This document shows, in pieces, positions 23,900 through 34,671 of a stretch of DNA of 64,000 nt. The translations under genes and the position numbers were made by a program. Under the pieces are notes generated by a model, which had not been told where the DNA came from, made no database searches, and was given only the letters and a program-made list of their open reading frames with translations. Origin of the DNA: Monocercomonoides exilis (taxonomy: Eukaryota > Preaxostyla > Oxymonadida > Polymastigidae). Each line of letters starts with the position of its first letter. Positions within the stretch are counted from its first letter, which is position 1. Location of the stretch: positions 310,001 through 374,000 of the forward strand of contig LSRY02000034.1 in assembly GCA_001643675.2 (NCBI GenBank), read 5' to 3'.

Positions 23900-24560
23900 C
23901 TCTTCATTGCTAGCTGTCTCCATGATTCTCTGAAATTTATGATACAAACATCGTCTCAATCTGGCATTTCACAACCATCAGCAGAAATCTTCTTCATCCT
24001 CTTATGAATCTGTCGTTGATTTATATATCGCAAGTTCTTTCTTAAAAGGCGCTCAGAAATCTGCTTCAAATTTGAAACGCAAAAAAAGAAATAATTAAAA
24101 TTAATTATACGTTTTGAAAAACAAATAGCCAAATTCTGAGCATTGAAAAATTCCAATAAAATAAAAACTTAAATAATAATCGGTGTTTTTGTTAATTCTA
24201 AAAAATAATCGATATATACCATATACAATTCACAATGCAGCAATTGATTGATGGTTCAAGCAAATGTAACTCCTTTTCATTGCGAAACTGATATTTTGAT
24301 TTTGATCAAAAAATATGATACATTATTTTTTGATTCGGAATATTTCTTTCCATAAAGAGGTTTGTAATGAACTGATAAGCATTATAGTGAATTTTTTCGT
24401 TTTTGATGAGAATAATGGTAACGGAATGATAAATAATTAACTTCCATGGGTCAATTTTTTGATCTGATGTCACTTTTCAAAAAAATTTAGCCAAATGAAC
24501 ACAAAAAAAAGTCAAATTGTATGTTTGAGACATCTTCATCTTTATTTCTGCAAAAACATT
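23900..24560. other. AT-rich right interior of the 9-kb element
   Basis: Mostly noncoding. A minus-strand 66-codon ORF (about 23956-24156; ERLLRKNLRYINQRQIHKRM and KKISADGCEMPD) could be an upstream exon of the beta-helix gene, but I see no supporting motif. Confidence 0.3.
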
Positions 24561-24681
24561 TGTATTTGAAACAGTTGTGATAGTTTCAATATTTGAATTC
24601 GAAATCTCTTCCCAATAACAAACAATCTTTGAAAAATCAACACCCCGAAAAAAGATATGATTTCAAAAATAATCACCCATA

Positions 24682-25320
24682 TTTCTTTGTTCCGAGAATG
24701 CAATCACTTCTGAATCGAAGTGAGTTCGGTGATTATCCAAAAAAAGTCACGCTTTTTTCGAAGATGAGAGTTTAAGCTTATTTGCAATTAATGGAAGCCA
24801 TATCTTAGTCATTATCCTTCGAAACAATTCGGTAGTTATCCATCCAGATGAAGACTCCACACAAGATACATTTATAAAAAATATATTAGAGATCTCTTAT
24901 TGAATCTTTTTTCGAGTATATATTAGAATATGAGGAATATGTGACCCGTCCGCGCAAATGCACACACAAACAGTTGCATTTTCCATTTTTGGCAATGAAG
25001 ATGGGGAAGGAGGGGATTTGTTTTTCAAATAGACTACTAGTATTTCTGTTCCATCACCGACACGAACTGAAGATTCGTCAAAATTGTAAATGTCAGCCTC
25101 ATAAATACTATTGACTTTGATGATGGATGACAACTTTTCGAGCCATAAATGAATTGCTTCCGGAGATTATACGTTAATTTCTGCATTTTCCATAGGCTTG
25201 GATATTGAAGTTCTTAAAATTGAACTTTTTTCGATCAAATCATGCGCATATTTAGAGTTGACTTTATTTCTTTTTGCTTTGCTTTCGCAATCTGTATTCA
25301 ATATGTCTTGGATCTACAAT
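24682..25320 (-). pseudogene. pogo/Tigger-like transposase, N-terminal and central part
   Basis: Minus frame: ILQIQDILNTDCESKAKRN, SPEAIHLWLEKLSSIIKVNS, ADIYNFDESSVRVGDGTEI (first catalytic Asp in the N-x-D-E-S block), TVCVCICADGSHIPHILIY, SSSGWITTELFRRIM and LFLDNHRTHFDSEVIAFSEQ (second Asp). TAG and two TAA sit at Gln-like positions; one TGA precedes LFLDN. The frame is cut at 24681 by the 9-kb element and continues at 15527. On the other side it is cut near 25320 by a different small element. DDE_1 transposases perform TA-targeted cut-and-paste. Confidence 0.8.
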
Positions 25321-26239
25321 ATGGGTAATTCTTTTTAAAAAGTCGATAATGTTTAATTTTTGAATAAATCAAAAATTTCATATTTCAATCAAGTTTCTGT
25401 TCCCGCTCATGCAACTTATCAAAAATGGAATTAAAAACATTGAAAAAATATTGATTTCATGACAGCGGAATTTGGTGAGTAGGTACAGAAATTTGATTTA
25501 AATATGTTATTTTTTATATGTTGGTATATTAAACTAAACGAACTTTTCAAAAAAATTTTAACACATTTTTTTTTCATTATGGGTGATTTTTTCGTTGAAA
25601 AATCGATTTTTTGATCGAAAATTTCAATTTTTGCTTTGTCAAAAATGTGCACAAATAAGTCAAAATGATATGTATTTATAATAAAAATTATAACCGCAAA
25701 TGAGAAATGCGTTTTTGTGAAGAATTTCCAAAAATGAAAAAAATTGACACAAAATAAATTATTTCAAAAATTTAATTTAATTTTTTTCTGTGCAAAGTCA
25801 CATTGGTTATCATCACAATCGGATATGGTCACAAAAAGTTATGCAAAAACCGATGTGATTGTAGCCGGTTTGAACTGTTGAATAAAAACATCATATTTTC
25901 ATCAATTTTATGTTTTCACTCATGAAATTTCACTGAAAAGAAAGTGTGTGCTCAACAATGTTTTTATTTCCATTAAAGTTTTGATTTATCAGTGGGAATC
26001 GAAATTTGATGAAAATATGAATTTTTTATTTCATTTGAAAATTACACAAAAAGGACGTTTTCAAAAAAAATAAAACCGGAATTTAGAATTTTCTCTCTTT
26101 TAAGAATAAAACATTGGAGACTTCTAAAAAAGAATGATTTATATGAAAAATATTTTGTTGAATGTCTTTTTATTTCCTTTATAAGAATAACTAAAAACAA
26201 AGATATGATTTCATGTTTAATCACAAATACAGGAATATA
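25321..26239. other. AT-rich DNA with small-element ends
   Basis: No gene. At 25317 GGGTAATTCTTTTTAAAAAG resembles the end of the small element at 38349, and at 25580 TGGGTGATTTTTTCGTTG preceded by TA is a TIR-family end. Direct repeats of GTGATTGTAGCC-like motifs were not found. Confidence 0.4.
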
Positions 26240-26370
26240 TGAGTGTTTATTTTTGGAATCATATCTTTTTTCGGTGTGTATATTTTGATTGAAATTCATT
26301 ATCATTAACTAATAATTTCAAACAAAATTATAATATTTTTATATCTTTTCAAAAGCCAAAATATGATTAG
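26240..26370. mobile_element. TIR-family end, copy A
   Basis: Begins TGAGTGTTTATTTTTGGAAT after TA at 26238-26239 and continues ATCATATCTTTTTTCGG. Through 26370 it matches the sequence at 63873-64000, including TTTTCAAAAGCCAAAATATGA. The two loci therefore share one element end of at least 128 bp, distinct in its interior from the 257-bp element. Confidence 0.75.
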
Positions 26371-27225
26371 AAAAAAATAGAAGAGACATCACATCACAGC
26401 TCCATCACTTTTCAGGGTACATTTATGAATATTCATAACAAAAATTCAAACCGAAAATTATGACAGAAGAAATAGTGTTTCATAAATAATTATCCATTCG
26501 TTTCAATTATGAAAACAGATCCAATTTTCTCTTCTGAAAGATATTTTTTTCATTTTTATTTCCTTTGGTTATGAAAGTTTCAAAACATTATTTATTATTG
26601 TTTTACAAGCAATATTTTTTGTAAATGGATGTTGAATGATAACAGAATTAATAACAAAGAATGAGCAATTTTCGGATATGATAGAAAAATAGGAAAACAT
26701 TTATAATGAATAATTGAAACTTTGAATCATGAGACATCGTGACCGTCGATAGAGGTATCCATTTTGATCAATTCCGTCAATATTAATAATAACATTCAAG
26801 ATGAATTCAAACATTCTATCAACTTGATTCTCTTTTTGATGAATGATAAAAATCAAACAGATACAAATTCTCCTCATTTTTTATTTGAAACATTCAGTAA
26901 CATTGACAACAGTTATCGCTGGTTATTCGATGCCAAAATTATTTCCAATTCTTAAAAATTCTATTGATCCAACGATTATATTTTTTTTTACGAATATCCA
27001 ACAGGAAGATATGCCTATCATTGTTGAAAATGCAAATACAATAATTGTTTATAAATAAATTCTCCATTTTTTAAAACAAATACAAATATTGAATTATTTT
27101 TCAAATCATTTTTTAATTTCACTTAGGTTTGCAGCAGCTTCAGGCTGGATCTCTCACACGTCTTGGAATAAAAACTTAGGGGGCAATCTATACAATTTGC
27201 CTGCAAGTTTGACTCACGGAATTTC
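26371..27225. other. AT-rich spacer, no gene seen
   Basis: Short plus ORFs near 26764-27058 are AT-driven and have no recognisable motif. Nothing else seen. Confidence 0.35.
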
Positions 27226-27227
27226 AC

Positions 27228-27875
27228 TCGAAACAAGAAAAAGAAGGAGGTGTTGGAAAGGTTGTCGAATTGTGTGAGTGTTTGTTATGGAAAAGGAAGT
27301 ATCAAAAGGGCAGATCCGAAAAGCGTGTTTGGATATTTGGTGCTATGAAAAGAATTCTTTTTTTTTTTTTTTTTTTTTTTTTTTTGATAACAAAGTTTCC
27401 ATATTTCTGGCGAAAAATAGAGATTCAAAAACTTTGTTTAAAACAATTTTTAAAACAATGCAGAAAAGAACAATGATTTATTCAGATAGTTGGAAAGCTC
27501 ACTCAAAGCTGCAAGATCTTGGATTTGAGCACGAAACAGTTGATCATGGCAAGGAAATCAAAAATAAAACAACAATCTGTCACATAAAAAAACATAAAAG
27601 CTGTCTGGAGTTGGTTAAGAAGGTATTTTCCACCAAATGGAACTAGCGTACTTCATATTGAAGATTTCATAGTCGAATACATATTGTTTAAAACAAAAAA
27701 AAATTCAATACATAAGTTATTTGAAATTGTTTTTGAATATAATCCAGAGAGATACGAAAAACATCCGATGAAGTTTATGAAATAAGTGAAGATGAAACCG
27801 AAACAGCAACGAGCAGCATTTCATCTACACGAAACGAAGACACAGATGTAACAATTTGTTTGATTGAGTAAAAAA
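27228..27875 (+). pseudogene. ISXO2/IS1595-like transposase remnant
   Basis: Reads LLWKRKYQKGRSEKRVWIF (the R-K-Y-x-K-G-R...W-x-F-G block of eukaryotic ISXO2-like/Merlin-type DDE transposases) and, in another frame after a 29-base T run at about 27357-27385, MIYSDSWKAHSKLQDLGF (S/T-D-x-W-x-x-Y/H, second Asp) and HETVDHGKEIKNKT. The usual V-E-I-D-E first-Asp block is altered to VVELCECL. An acidic tail (DEVYEISEDETETATSSISS) follows to about 27870. The T run plus frameshift and the lost Asp make it inactive. Confidence 0.7.
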
Positions 27876-28184
27876 AATAAAAACAATGGAATAAAAGTGT
27901 TCAGCTTTGAAAAATCAGAAATGCGTATTAACAGTTAAAAAAACAGACAAACATATGTTTGTTCAAACTTTTTCATTAAACTTCACAAATAAAATTAATT
28001 TCAAAAAAAAAAACCGCAATTTGAAGGTTGATAAGAAGGAAAAGTTTATTTTTTATAAAAATACTTGGAAAAGATGTTTCATTCGTAACTTTTATGATTG
28101 AATACAGTTTTTTGATTAGAAATATTTAAAATGAAAATTCCTGAAGAAAAACATTCTGTTCAATGTCTGTTTTTCTTCCTTATA

Positions 28185-28445
28185 TGAGTGATTATTTTTG
28201 ATATCATATTTTCGCATTCAAAATATTCGTTTCGAAAAAACTCCCTTGAATATTAACAAATGAACATTGAAAAGTGAAAAGTGTTTCAGAATACATAATA
28301 ATATATGATTCTGTGAAAACATTTGTTCACAAAAAAATAATGGCCATGCTTCTTTTCTAAAAAAAAAAAAATCACAATCAAAAAACTGAAAAATTTTGAA
28401 AATCAACACACCAAAAAAAGATATGATAATAAAAAGATTCACACA
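28185..28445. mobile_element. 261-bp nonautonomous TIR element (MITE)
   Basis: Starts TGAGTGATTATTTTTGATATCA after TA and has the internal CTCCCTTGAATATTAACAAATGAACATTGAAAAGTG block common to the family. It ends ...CACCAAAAAAAGATATGATAATAAAAAGATTCACACA. Diverged from the 43,895 copy but colinear with it. Its right end touches the start of the 1.5-kb inverted repeat arm at 28439. Confidence 0.75.
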
Positions 28446-29941
28446 TGTTTTGTCTTTAACAATTATTTTTGGAATTGTTCTTAAGCTTTATATTCTTTTT
28501 CTATCGATTTCGAAATGAACGAAGTTTGAGTGATTTTGATCGAAATTCCATGAATTTTGAACTTTGTTCGACAATGAATCGTTATAGGTTATTCTTTTTT
28601 GGAATTTATTTTTTGAACTTAACATCAACGAAAATGAATGAAGCAACAAAAAAGAAATGAAAATAGAGAAATTTAATTATAAGAAAAGACACAAATCCCA
28701 CAATCATCTGAAAACATAATATGAAAAAGAAATTGATCACTTTTGCAGATATGTATTTGTCAATACTTCCTTATCTCTGTTTAGATTTCATTTCAAGATT
28801 TTTCTTTATGTTCTGATTGAACAAAAACTTTTTAAAAATTCAACTTGTGGAAGATGAGATACAGAAGGCAGAAATTGAACAAATAATGAAATTAAAGCAA
28901 CATTTTCTTCCGCATCTTCTTGGTTGTCAATGTTCCGATTTCTGATTAGTCTTTTTTGAGTCAAATCCTTTTCATGAATCTGAAAAATAATGTTGATTAT
29001 CATATTTTTTTCATCATCATTTCAAAATCATCTCTTTTCTTCTTTGGTTTTTGCCTCTATTTAAACTAATTTTTGAGTCTTCATTTGTGTGATGCTACGA
29101 CACTCTTTTGTTGTCATCGCTTTCTTAAAAAGAGCTCTATTCGTTTGCATGAGCTTTCTCATTCCACTCTTTGTCATCCACTCTTTGAACTTCAAATACT
29201 TGCACAACTCTTGCTGCTCTCAACACTACAGATGAGACAAATATTACGAGAATGAATACTTTTCTGGAACAAATTGCATTTTGAGGAGTACAAAGAACCA
29301 ATGAAGTCTGGTTGTGTATCGATAAATCATTCATCTGTTCATATCATTTTGAAAGAGAAACAAGCGAAATCGACAAAGAAATAACAAAGCTTTCTCCAAG
29401 CGAGATAATTGCTAAGTCGTTTTTGAGTATCCCATTTCAAAACAAAATCGTTCAATAATCTGTTTCCTCTTTCATGCCAGTTGAAATATCTCAAATCTAG
29501 TGTGAAAATCTATCCCTTCAAACATCTTTTGTTTCTGTCTAGTCCAACTCATCATCTTAACTTCCGTCGAAAAATTTGCAATCTTCGTTATATTTTTATT
29601 TCGACAGGATAAGTGTGTCTCCAACTCCCACACTTTATTTCATGTTCTCTTCATTCTGTTTCCATTATATAATGTTCCATTTGCTGTACTCTCCCATTTC
29701 TGATCTTTTTGCAGCATCTAACCGCAAGTTCCAAGGATGTGGACAATCGATAAAAATTATTTTGTATGTTTATAACGAAACAAAATGGAATATCAATGTA
29801 TTCAAAATTAGCATTATTTGTCGAAAAAGTGTTTTTAAACTTGTTTCCATTTTTCTTTTGATCGGTCCCATAACATTTTCTTGTTTTTGACATGTTTGAA
29901 AATTTTGTTTATTCGAAATTTGTGAGTATTTTTTCAAAAAC
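28439..29941 (-). repeat. Left arm of 1,503-bp inverted duplication, with gene
   Basis: Near-identical in inverse orientation to 52380-53882; both arms are exactly 1,503 bp. The coding strand here is minus. See the right arm for the content. Only isolated substitutions were noticed, for example one Phe/Leu change in a shared ORF, so the duplication is recent or kept similar by gene conversion. Confidence 0.93.
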
Positions 29942-29980
29942 CTAAAGATTTTTGTTTTGTGTCAATTTTTCGTTACACAA

Positions 29981-30391
29981 AAATGGATATATCAACACTA
30001 TTGAAATCCTTTTCTAACGAAAGGAAAACAATTGAATTGCTGTTATTGTGCAGATTATCACCAGCAGCAAACATGTGCACAAAATGCAAAAAGACACCAA
30101 GAATCATTTATTGTTCGAAAGATATCGTTAGATACAAGTGCAAATGTCGATTCTTATCAATAAGACACAATTCAATATTTTCGAATTCGAAATAATTGAT
30201 TTCGACTTATATGAAAATCATGTTTCTTTGGAGGATTAATGTTGAAGTTATGCGCACATTTTTTTTGACTGAAGCAAGCTGCTATTCAATTTGCATTCTT
30301 TTTATTCAATTTCGGAAGGCAGCACATGAAATGCTTAATGGAAAAAGCTGAAGAATTGGAGGAAATAATTACATTGTTCAAGTCGATAAAA
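29981..30391 (+). pseudogene. ISXO2-like transposase, N-terminal remnant
   Basis: From ATG 29983: MDISTLLKSFSNERKTIELL, then a zinc ribbon MCTKCKKTPRIIYCS...YKCKCRFLSIRHNSIF, TAA as Gln (SKQLISTYMKIM), and NNYIVQVDK at the end. The last is the start of the I-V-Q-I-D catalytic block. The frame is cut at 30392 by a TIR-family end (TGGGTGATTTTTTTTGATATC). Family members bind their ends through the zinc ribbon and cut with a DDE catalytic core. Only the N-terminal third is present. Confidence 0.65.
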
Positions 30392-30470
30392 TGGGTGATT
30401 TTTTTTGATATCAAATATTTTTACGATGAATGATCAATTCACATTATATATATTCGTCAATCAGGAGAAT
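30392..30470. mobile_element. TIR-family end in ISXO2-like gene
   Basis: TGGGTGATTTTTTTTGATATCAAATATTTTT begins immediately after the interrupted transposase frame. I cannot place the other end; a homopolymer of about 56 T (30596-30651) lies downstream. Confidence 0.6.
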
Positions 30471-30593
30471 AAAAAACGATAGTCGTTTGTCTTATTTTAT
30501 TGACTGAAATTAATGGATTTTCAAATAATTTATCGAATATGTGCAAAAATTTAAGTTCCAAAAAAAATATGTTTTGTAGTTCATTTTGATATT

Positions 30594-30595
<2 letters not shown>

Positions 30596-30651
<56 letters not shown>
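30596..30651. repeat. Poly-T run of about 56
   Basis: Uninterrupted T homopolymer. Its exact length is doubtful in any assembly. No feature depends on it. Confidence 0.9.
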
Positions 30652-30654
<3 letters not shown>

Positions 30655-31490
30655 AATATGGACGTTCTCAGATATGAAATTTTTCATTGGTTAGTTCAAA
30701 AACATTATTTCTTTGACTTTTCTTTTCTTTTGTTAATATATTCAAATATTTCACTTTATTTTTGATCTTTTCATTCAATTCTTATTTTTGTTTCACAAAT
30801 CAATTTTGAACATATTTCAATTGAACATATCAATCTTTGAAATTCACGGAAGTTCACAATGAAACGAAAAGAGAATTTTACACAAAAATGGTATGCGGGA
30901 TTATGAATAATAAATATATGGGGGAAAATACGGACTTTCAAGCTTTTTTTGCACAAGGCATTGAAAAATTGTTTCGCTCATAACTTTATTTCGCTATCTC
31001 AGATTTCTAAATAAATTAGATTTTCATATCCGTAAACAGGCATCGTTGAAATAAAAACATTAAGCGTCGGTGGCATTTCACGAATGTCAAAAAATGAACC
31101 CATTTTTATTGTGTTTTTTGATATAAAAAAGTTAATGAAAAGTGCATAATTTTTCAATGAAAAAACCTGAAGAAAAATATTTTGCTTCATATCGTTCAAT
31201 TTTAATTTTTGTTTTTGTTTTTTTGCAATTTTCAATTTTCATTTGAAAACTTTTAAAGTGTCAAGTGCTTCCATTTTATTTTCATAAAGTGAACAGTTGA
31301 TTTATACAAAAAAACCAAAGCCCCAGGCATTTCTTTCAATTTAAGTTTTTTTGTTTATTCTTGATAATTATCAATGTGAAACAAAAAGCAGAAAGCAATG
31401 AATTATTTTCAACATCCATCATCAAATGACAAAATAATTTAATTTCACAAAAGAGAAATCACATGAAAACATTAGAGGGAAAAAAAAGAA
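30652..31490. other. AT-rich spacer; about 70 bp shared with 53.9 kb
   Basis: No gene seen. Sequence near 31130-31190 (GCATAATTTTTCAATGAAAA, CCTGAAGAAAAATATTTTG) matches the inverse complement of about 53890-53960, next to the ISXO2-like element at 54.3 kb. It may be a piece of that element's terminal region. Confidence 0.4.
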
Positions 31491-31496
31491 GAAATG

Positions 31497-32036
31497 GGCA
31501 ACATTCAATTGATTGATTTGAATGAAAAAGATAAAACATTATTTGAAACAAAAAACAGAAAACTTTTTTCACAACTGGAAAGATCGTATCAAACTGCATT
31601 CAAAAACTGCAAAAAAAGATGATCCGAAAAAACCTATTCAATCATCAGATACAGCAAAATTGCTTTTTCATGAAAGATCCAGAAAATCTTTTTGCTCAAA
31701 AGATGCACTGAATTCGAGAATATGAAAAAGAAATTTAAACAGTTATTCAAATAAAACAAAGTATTTCATGTGTTGAACTGTGAAACACTTCAAAAGAAAA
31801 CACAATACAAACTGACAAATAATTCATTCTAAAAAAAATAAAAATAAATAAATATAAAAAAATTAAAAAAAAAACAGTGAAGAAAAAAAAAGAAAAAGAA
31901 AAAGAAAAGAAGATAAAAACAGAAAGAAAGAAATTGAAAGAAAGAGAAAAAAAGAAGAAAGAGAAAGAGAAAGAGAAAGAGAAAGAGAAAGAAGAGAAAG
32001 ATAGAAAGAAGAGAAAGAGTGAGAAAGAGAAAGTTT
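31497..32036 (+). CDS. Lysine/glutamate-rich small gene, unidentified
   Basis: ATG 31497 opens MGNIQLIDLNEKDKTLFETK and SQLERSYQTAFKNCKK. With one A removed from an A7 run near 31613 it continues DDPKKPIQSSDTAKLLFHER to a TGA near 31723. An overlapping ATG frame (from about 31722) reads KKKFKQLFKQNKVFHVLNCE, then several TAA as Gln and a long Lys-Glu repeat to a TGA at about 32036. No domain. It could be one frameshifted gene or two short ones. Confidence 0.4.
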
Positions 32037-32283
32037 GAAATATTACAAGATTTACAAAAAACAAATAATATTTTAACATATTAAATAAACAGCAGAACAT
32101 AACTTCGATAATGTTCGTAATAATAATTCCAATGTTAATAACAAATGAACAAATAATAAAAAAACGATTGAAACGAAATATTAATAGTTCATTGAAAAAA
32201 ACAATAAAAACATCAAACGAAATGAGAAAAAGAAGATAAGATATTTAAAATTTAAATATATTAAAATTGAATGAATGAGGATA

Positions 32284-32458
32284 AAAATTGAAAAAAATAA
32301 AATAAAATAAAATAAAATAAAATAAAATAAAATAAAATAAAATAAAATAAAATAAAATAAAATAAAATAAAATAAAATAAAATAAAATATATATATTTAT
32401 ATATTTATATATTTATAAATAAATAAAATAAAAATAAATAAATAAATAAATAAACAAA

Positions 32459-32493
<35 letters not shown>

Positions 32494-32520
32494 ATATATA
32501 AATATATAAATAAATAATTA
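32284..32520. repeat. AAAAT and AAAT microsatellites
   Basis: About 20 tandem AAAAT units up to about 32387, then ATAT/TTTATA and tandem AAAT units to about 32510. No coding. Confidence 0.95.
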
Positions 32521-32521
32521 T

Positions 32522-32860
32522 ATAGTGTGGTTTTTTTATCCGGACATTTTTTTTATCCGGACAAAATTTTTAATTATGAATAATTTCTTCCCACTTTTTA
32601 TATTTTATTAGTTGTTTTTAGTATATAAGGAAAAGTCGGCAGTTAGAAATTAAGATTAAATTACCATACCTAATCTCTGATGGGGGGAAGATGGGGGGGT
32701 TAGCTCCTCCATCTCTGGATTAGTGCCTCCCCTGAGGAGATTAGGTAATAGCAAGGGGTATCACTTAGTTAGAATTTAATCGAAAATATTTTTTTTATTT
32801 TTTTTTCATTTCAAAAAAAATTTTTTTTAAAAATAAAAACTAGATCATAACCAATATTTT
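32522..32860. other. 5' region of Tigger-like element with GC-rich hairpin
   Basis: Two copies of TTTTTATCCGGACA (near 32532 and 32551) lie upstream of the transposase and may be transposase-binding or terminal repeats. At 32668-32746 ACCTAATCTC pairs with GAGATTAGGT and encloses AGATGG/CCATCT and G-run/C-run pairings; this is the only strongly GC-rich fold in the AT-rich neighbourhood. It may be a structured UTR, a small RNA or a subterminal hairpin. Confidence 0.45.
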
Positions 32861-32866
32861 ATTTGT

Positions 32867-34446
32867 ATGAGTGTTGTCAAACAAAGAAAAGAATGTGGAT
32901 TTGCGAAATTGAGAGATTTGATGAAATCTTTCCAGTATCGTCAAATCAAAAATCGTTTAGTAGGTATAGCCACAATAATTGCTGATGGAAAATGCCGTGT
33001 TACCGACGCTACTAATCTAAATGAATTCTTTCGTTCATCGATTAACCGAGCCGAAACTGCCGTTGAAAAGGGTAGAACCGTGGGAAAAGTTGGTCGGCCA
33101 GAGCTGTTCACGAAAGAAGACAAAGAAGTGATAGCCGGAGTCATCAGAATCGAAAGTTTGACAGGAGTGAGTTATTCTGTAACTCAAACAAAACGATTGG
33201 TTTGCATTATTATTTCTTTCTAATAAATATTTATTATTGATTATAATTAAAGATGGAATCAGTGCAAACTGATAGAAAAATTCGAAGTGGAGAAGAAGAA
33301 GATCAAGAAGTAAAAAATTTAAAATCAACTCCGTATTCGTTTGTCAAACGAAATCCAGATCTTAAAACGTCCATTCCTCATAACGTTGATATTCAACGTT
33401 AATCAGTATCAAACAAGCAGTCTCTTCAACCTTTCTTCTCTCTTCTGCAATCAATTCATGACTTTCACAAATACTCTCATTCACTCATCTTCAATACTTC
33501 CGAATCCTCTTTTCGACTCTCCGACTTTACAAAAAAATATGCCGTTCATCCTTCAGATGTTCCAGTCGGGTTTTCCAATACACCAATCAACATGCCAAAC
33601 TCAACTCTTGTGGTTGCAGTCGCAGCTGACGGTTATTCTTTACCAAGCCTTGTTCTTTGGCCATCTAAAAAACTTCCACAAGAAATGAAGGTCTTGCTCA
33701 GTCCGCAGCTTCACATCTGGGCAGACAATGATGGATGGATGACTGATGCATTGTTTGCTCGCTATGCTGAAGAGATACTACTGCCTGGAATAGTTGAAAG
33801 AAGAAAATTGCTAGACATGAATGAAGATAGATGCTTGCTCCTCTTGGATTCTCATCCTTCAAGAGCACAGCCAGATCTGTGGCAAAAATTTGCAGATGAA
33901 TCAATTGACGTTGTTACATTTATTCCACACAGCACTCATCTGACACAGCCACTTGACTGTGGAGTTTTTGATATGTTTAAAAGATGTTTCAACTCAAACA
34001 ATGTTGTTCCATCTTCTTCTTCGATCTCATTCAGACGGAAAGCAGTTGCAAATGACTTGCCACAGGCTTTGCAAACTGCATTGCTTCCTTCAACAATTAA
34101 CTCTGCATTTGAAAAAAGTGGCGTGTTGTCTAGGCAGTCCAATTCTGTATTGGTGAAGTTACCTGACACTCCTTCAGTTCAGCTGAAAAAATAAATCCCA
34201 TCGTTTCAATTTCCATGGAAAAAATATTTCTGACCAAGTATTTTTTGATGAATGGAAAGCATATAAAAAGATGAAAGATAAAAAGAATATTGATGATTCT
34301 GCTGAAAGAAAAAATTGAAAAATATTTGTTTTCTGAAGAGAAGGCGAAAGAAAGAAAAATATCCAAATCCCAAATTTTAAAAGATGTTGATTTTGAAGAT
34401 GATAATGAACGAGAAATACCAGAAAAATTATTGTCAGAGAATTGAT
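32867..34446 (+). CDS. Tigger/pogo-like DDE_1 transposase with intron
   Basis: The first exon encodes the N-terminal helix-turn-helix region (MSVVKQRKECGFAKLRDLMK, SINRAETAVEKGRTVGKVGR). An intron of 53 nt (33200-33252, GTTTGC...AAAG) is implied. The second exon continues with one TAA as Gln (HNVDIQRQSVSNKQ), then MPNSTLVVAVAADGYSLPSL, RCLLLLDSHPSRAQPDLW (catalytic Asp) and IPHSTHLTQPLDCGVFDMFK (third acidic site). After 34194 the frame needs two single-A deletions in A6 runs to reach DQVFFDEWKAYKKMKD and ILKDVDFEDDNEREI, ending at TGA 34444-34446. It is a cut-and-paste nuclease, and nearly complete. Confidence 0.75.
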
Positions 34447-34671
34447 GGATAGAATTAACTATTGATTTTTGCATTTTTTCGAAAATTTCAACATGCGATG
34501 TTAAAAAATAAATATTAATTTTTTTATCAAATAATAAAATAATTGCATGGATGAGAAAATCATTCAATATATATATAAATATATTAATATGCAAATAAAT
34601 AAATAAAAAATAAATTGACTAAAAAAATAATACATTTGTGGTTCATGAATATTTTCATAGGCGGACCTGGG
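34447..34671. other. AT-rich spacer ending in an intron acceptor
   Basis: No gene. The last bases AATATTTTCATAG look like a 3' splice site for the exon that follows. Confidence 0.35.

Larger units (their letters stand above)
15528..24679. mobile_element. 9,152-bp TIR element inserted in a pogo-like transposase
   Basis: The left end begins TGGGTGATTATTTTTGAAAT at 15528 and the right end is its inverse, finishing ...AATCACCCA at 24679. Both are flanked by TA (15526-15527 and 24680-24681). Excising the element with one TA rejoins a transposase frame, which is direct proof of insertion. Beyond the TIRs, the left subterminal sequence (TTCATAATTTTCGGTT-like) and right subterminal sequence (CAACACCCCGAAAAAAG-like) match the two ends of the 257-bp element at 43895-44151, so both ends are in the correct order. 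TA duplication is typical of the Tc1/mariner superfamily. I found no transposase inside, so it would have moved in trans, or a small element later received the cargo. Confidence 0.85.

Noticed and set aside
24593-24775. 60-codon plus-strand ORF spanning the right end of the 9-kb element
   Set aside because: It crosses the TIR junction and the antisense of the transposase, so it cannot be an independent old gene.
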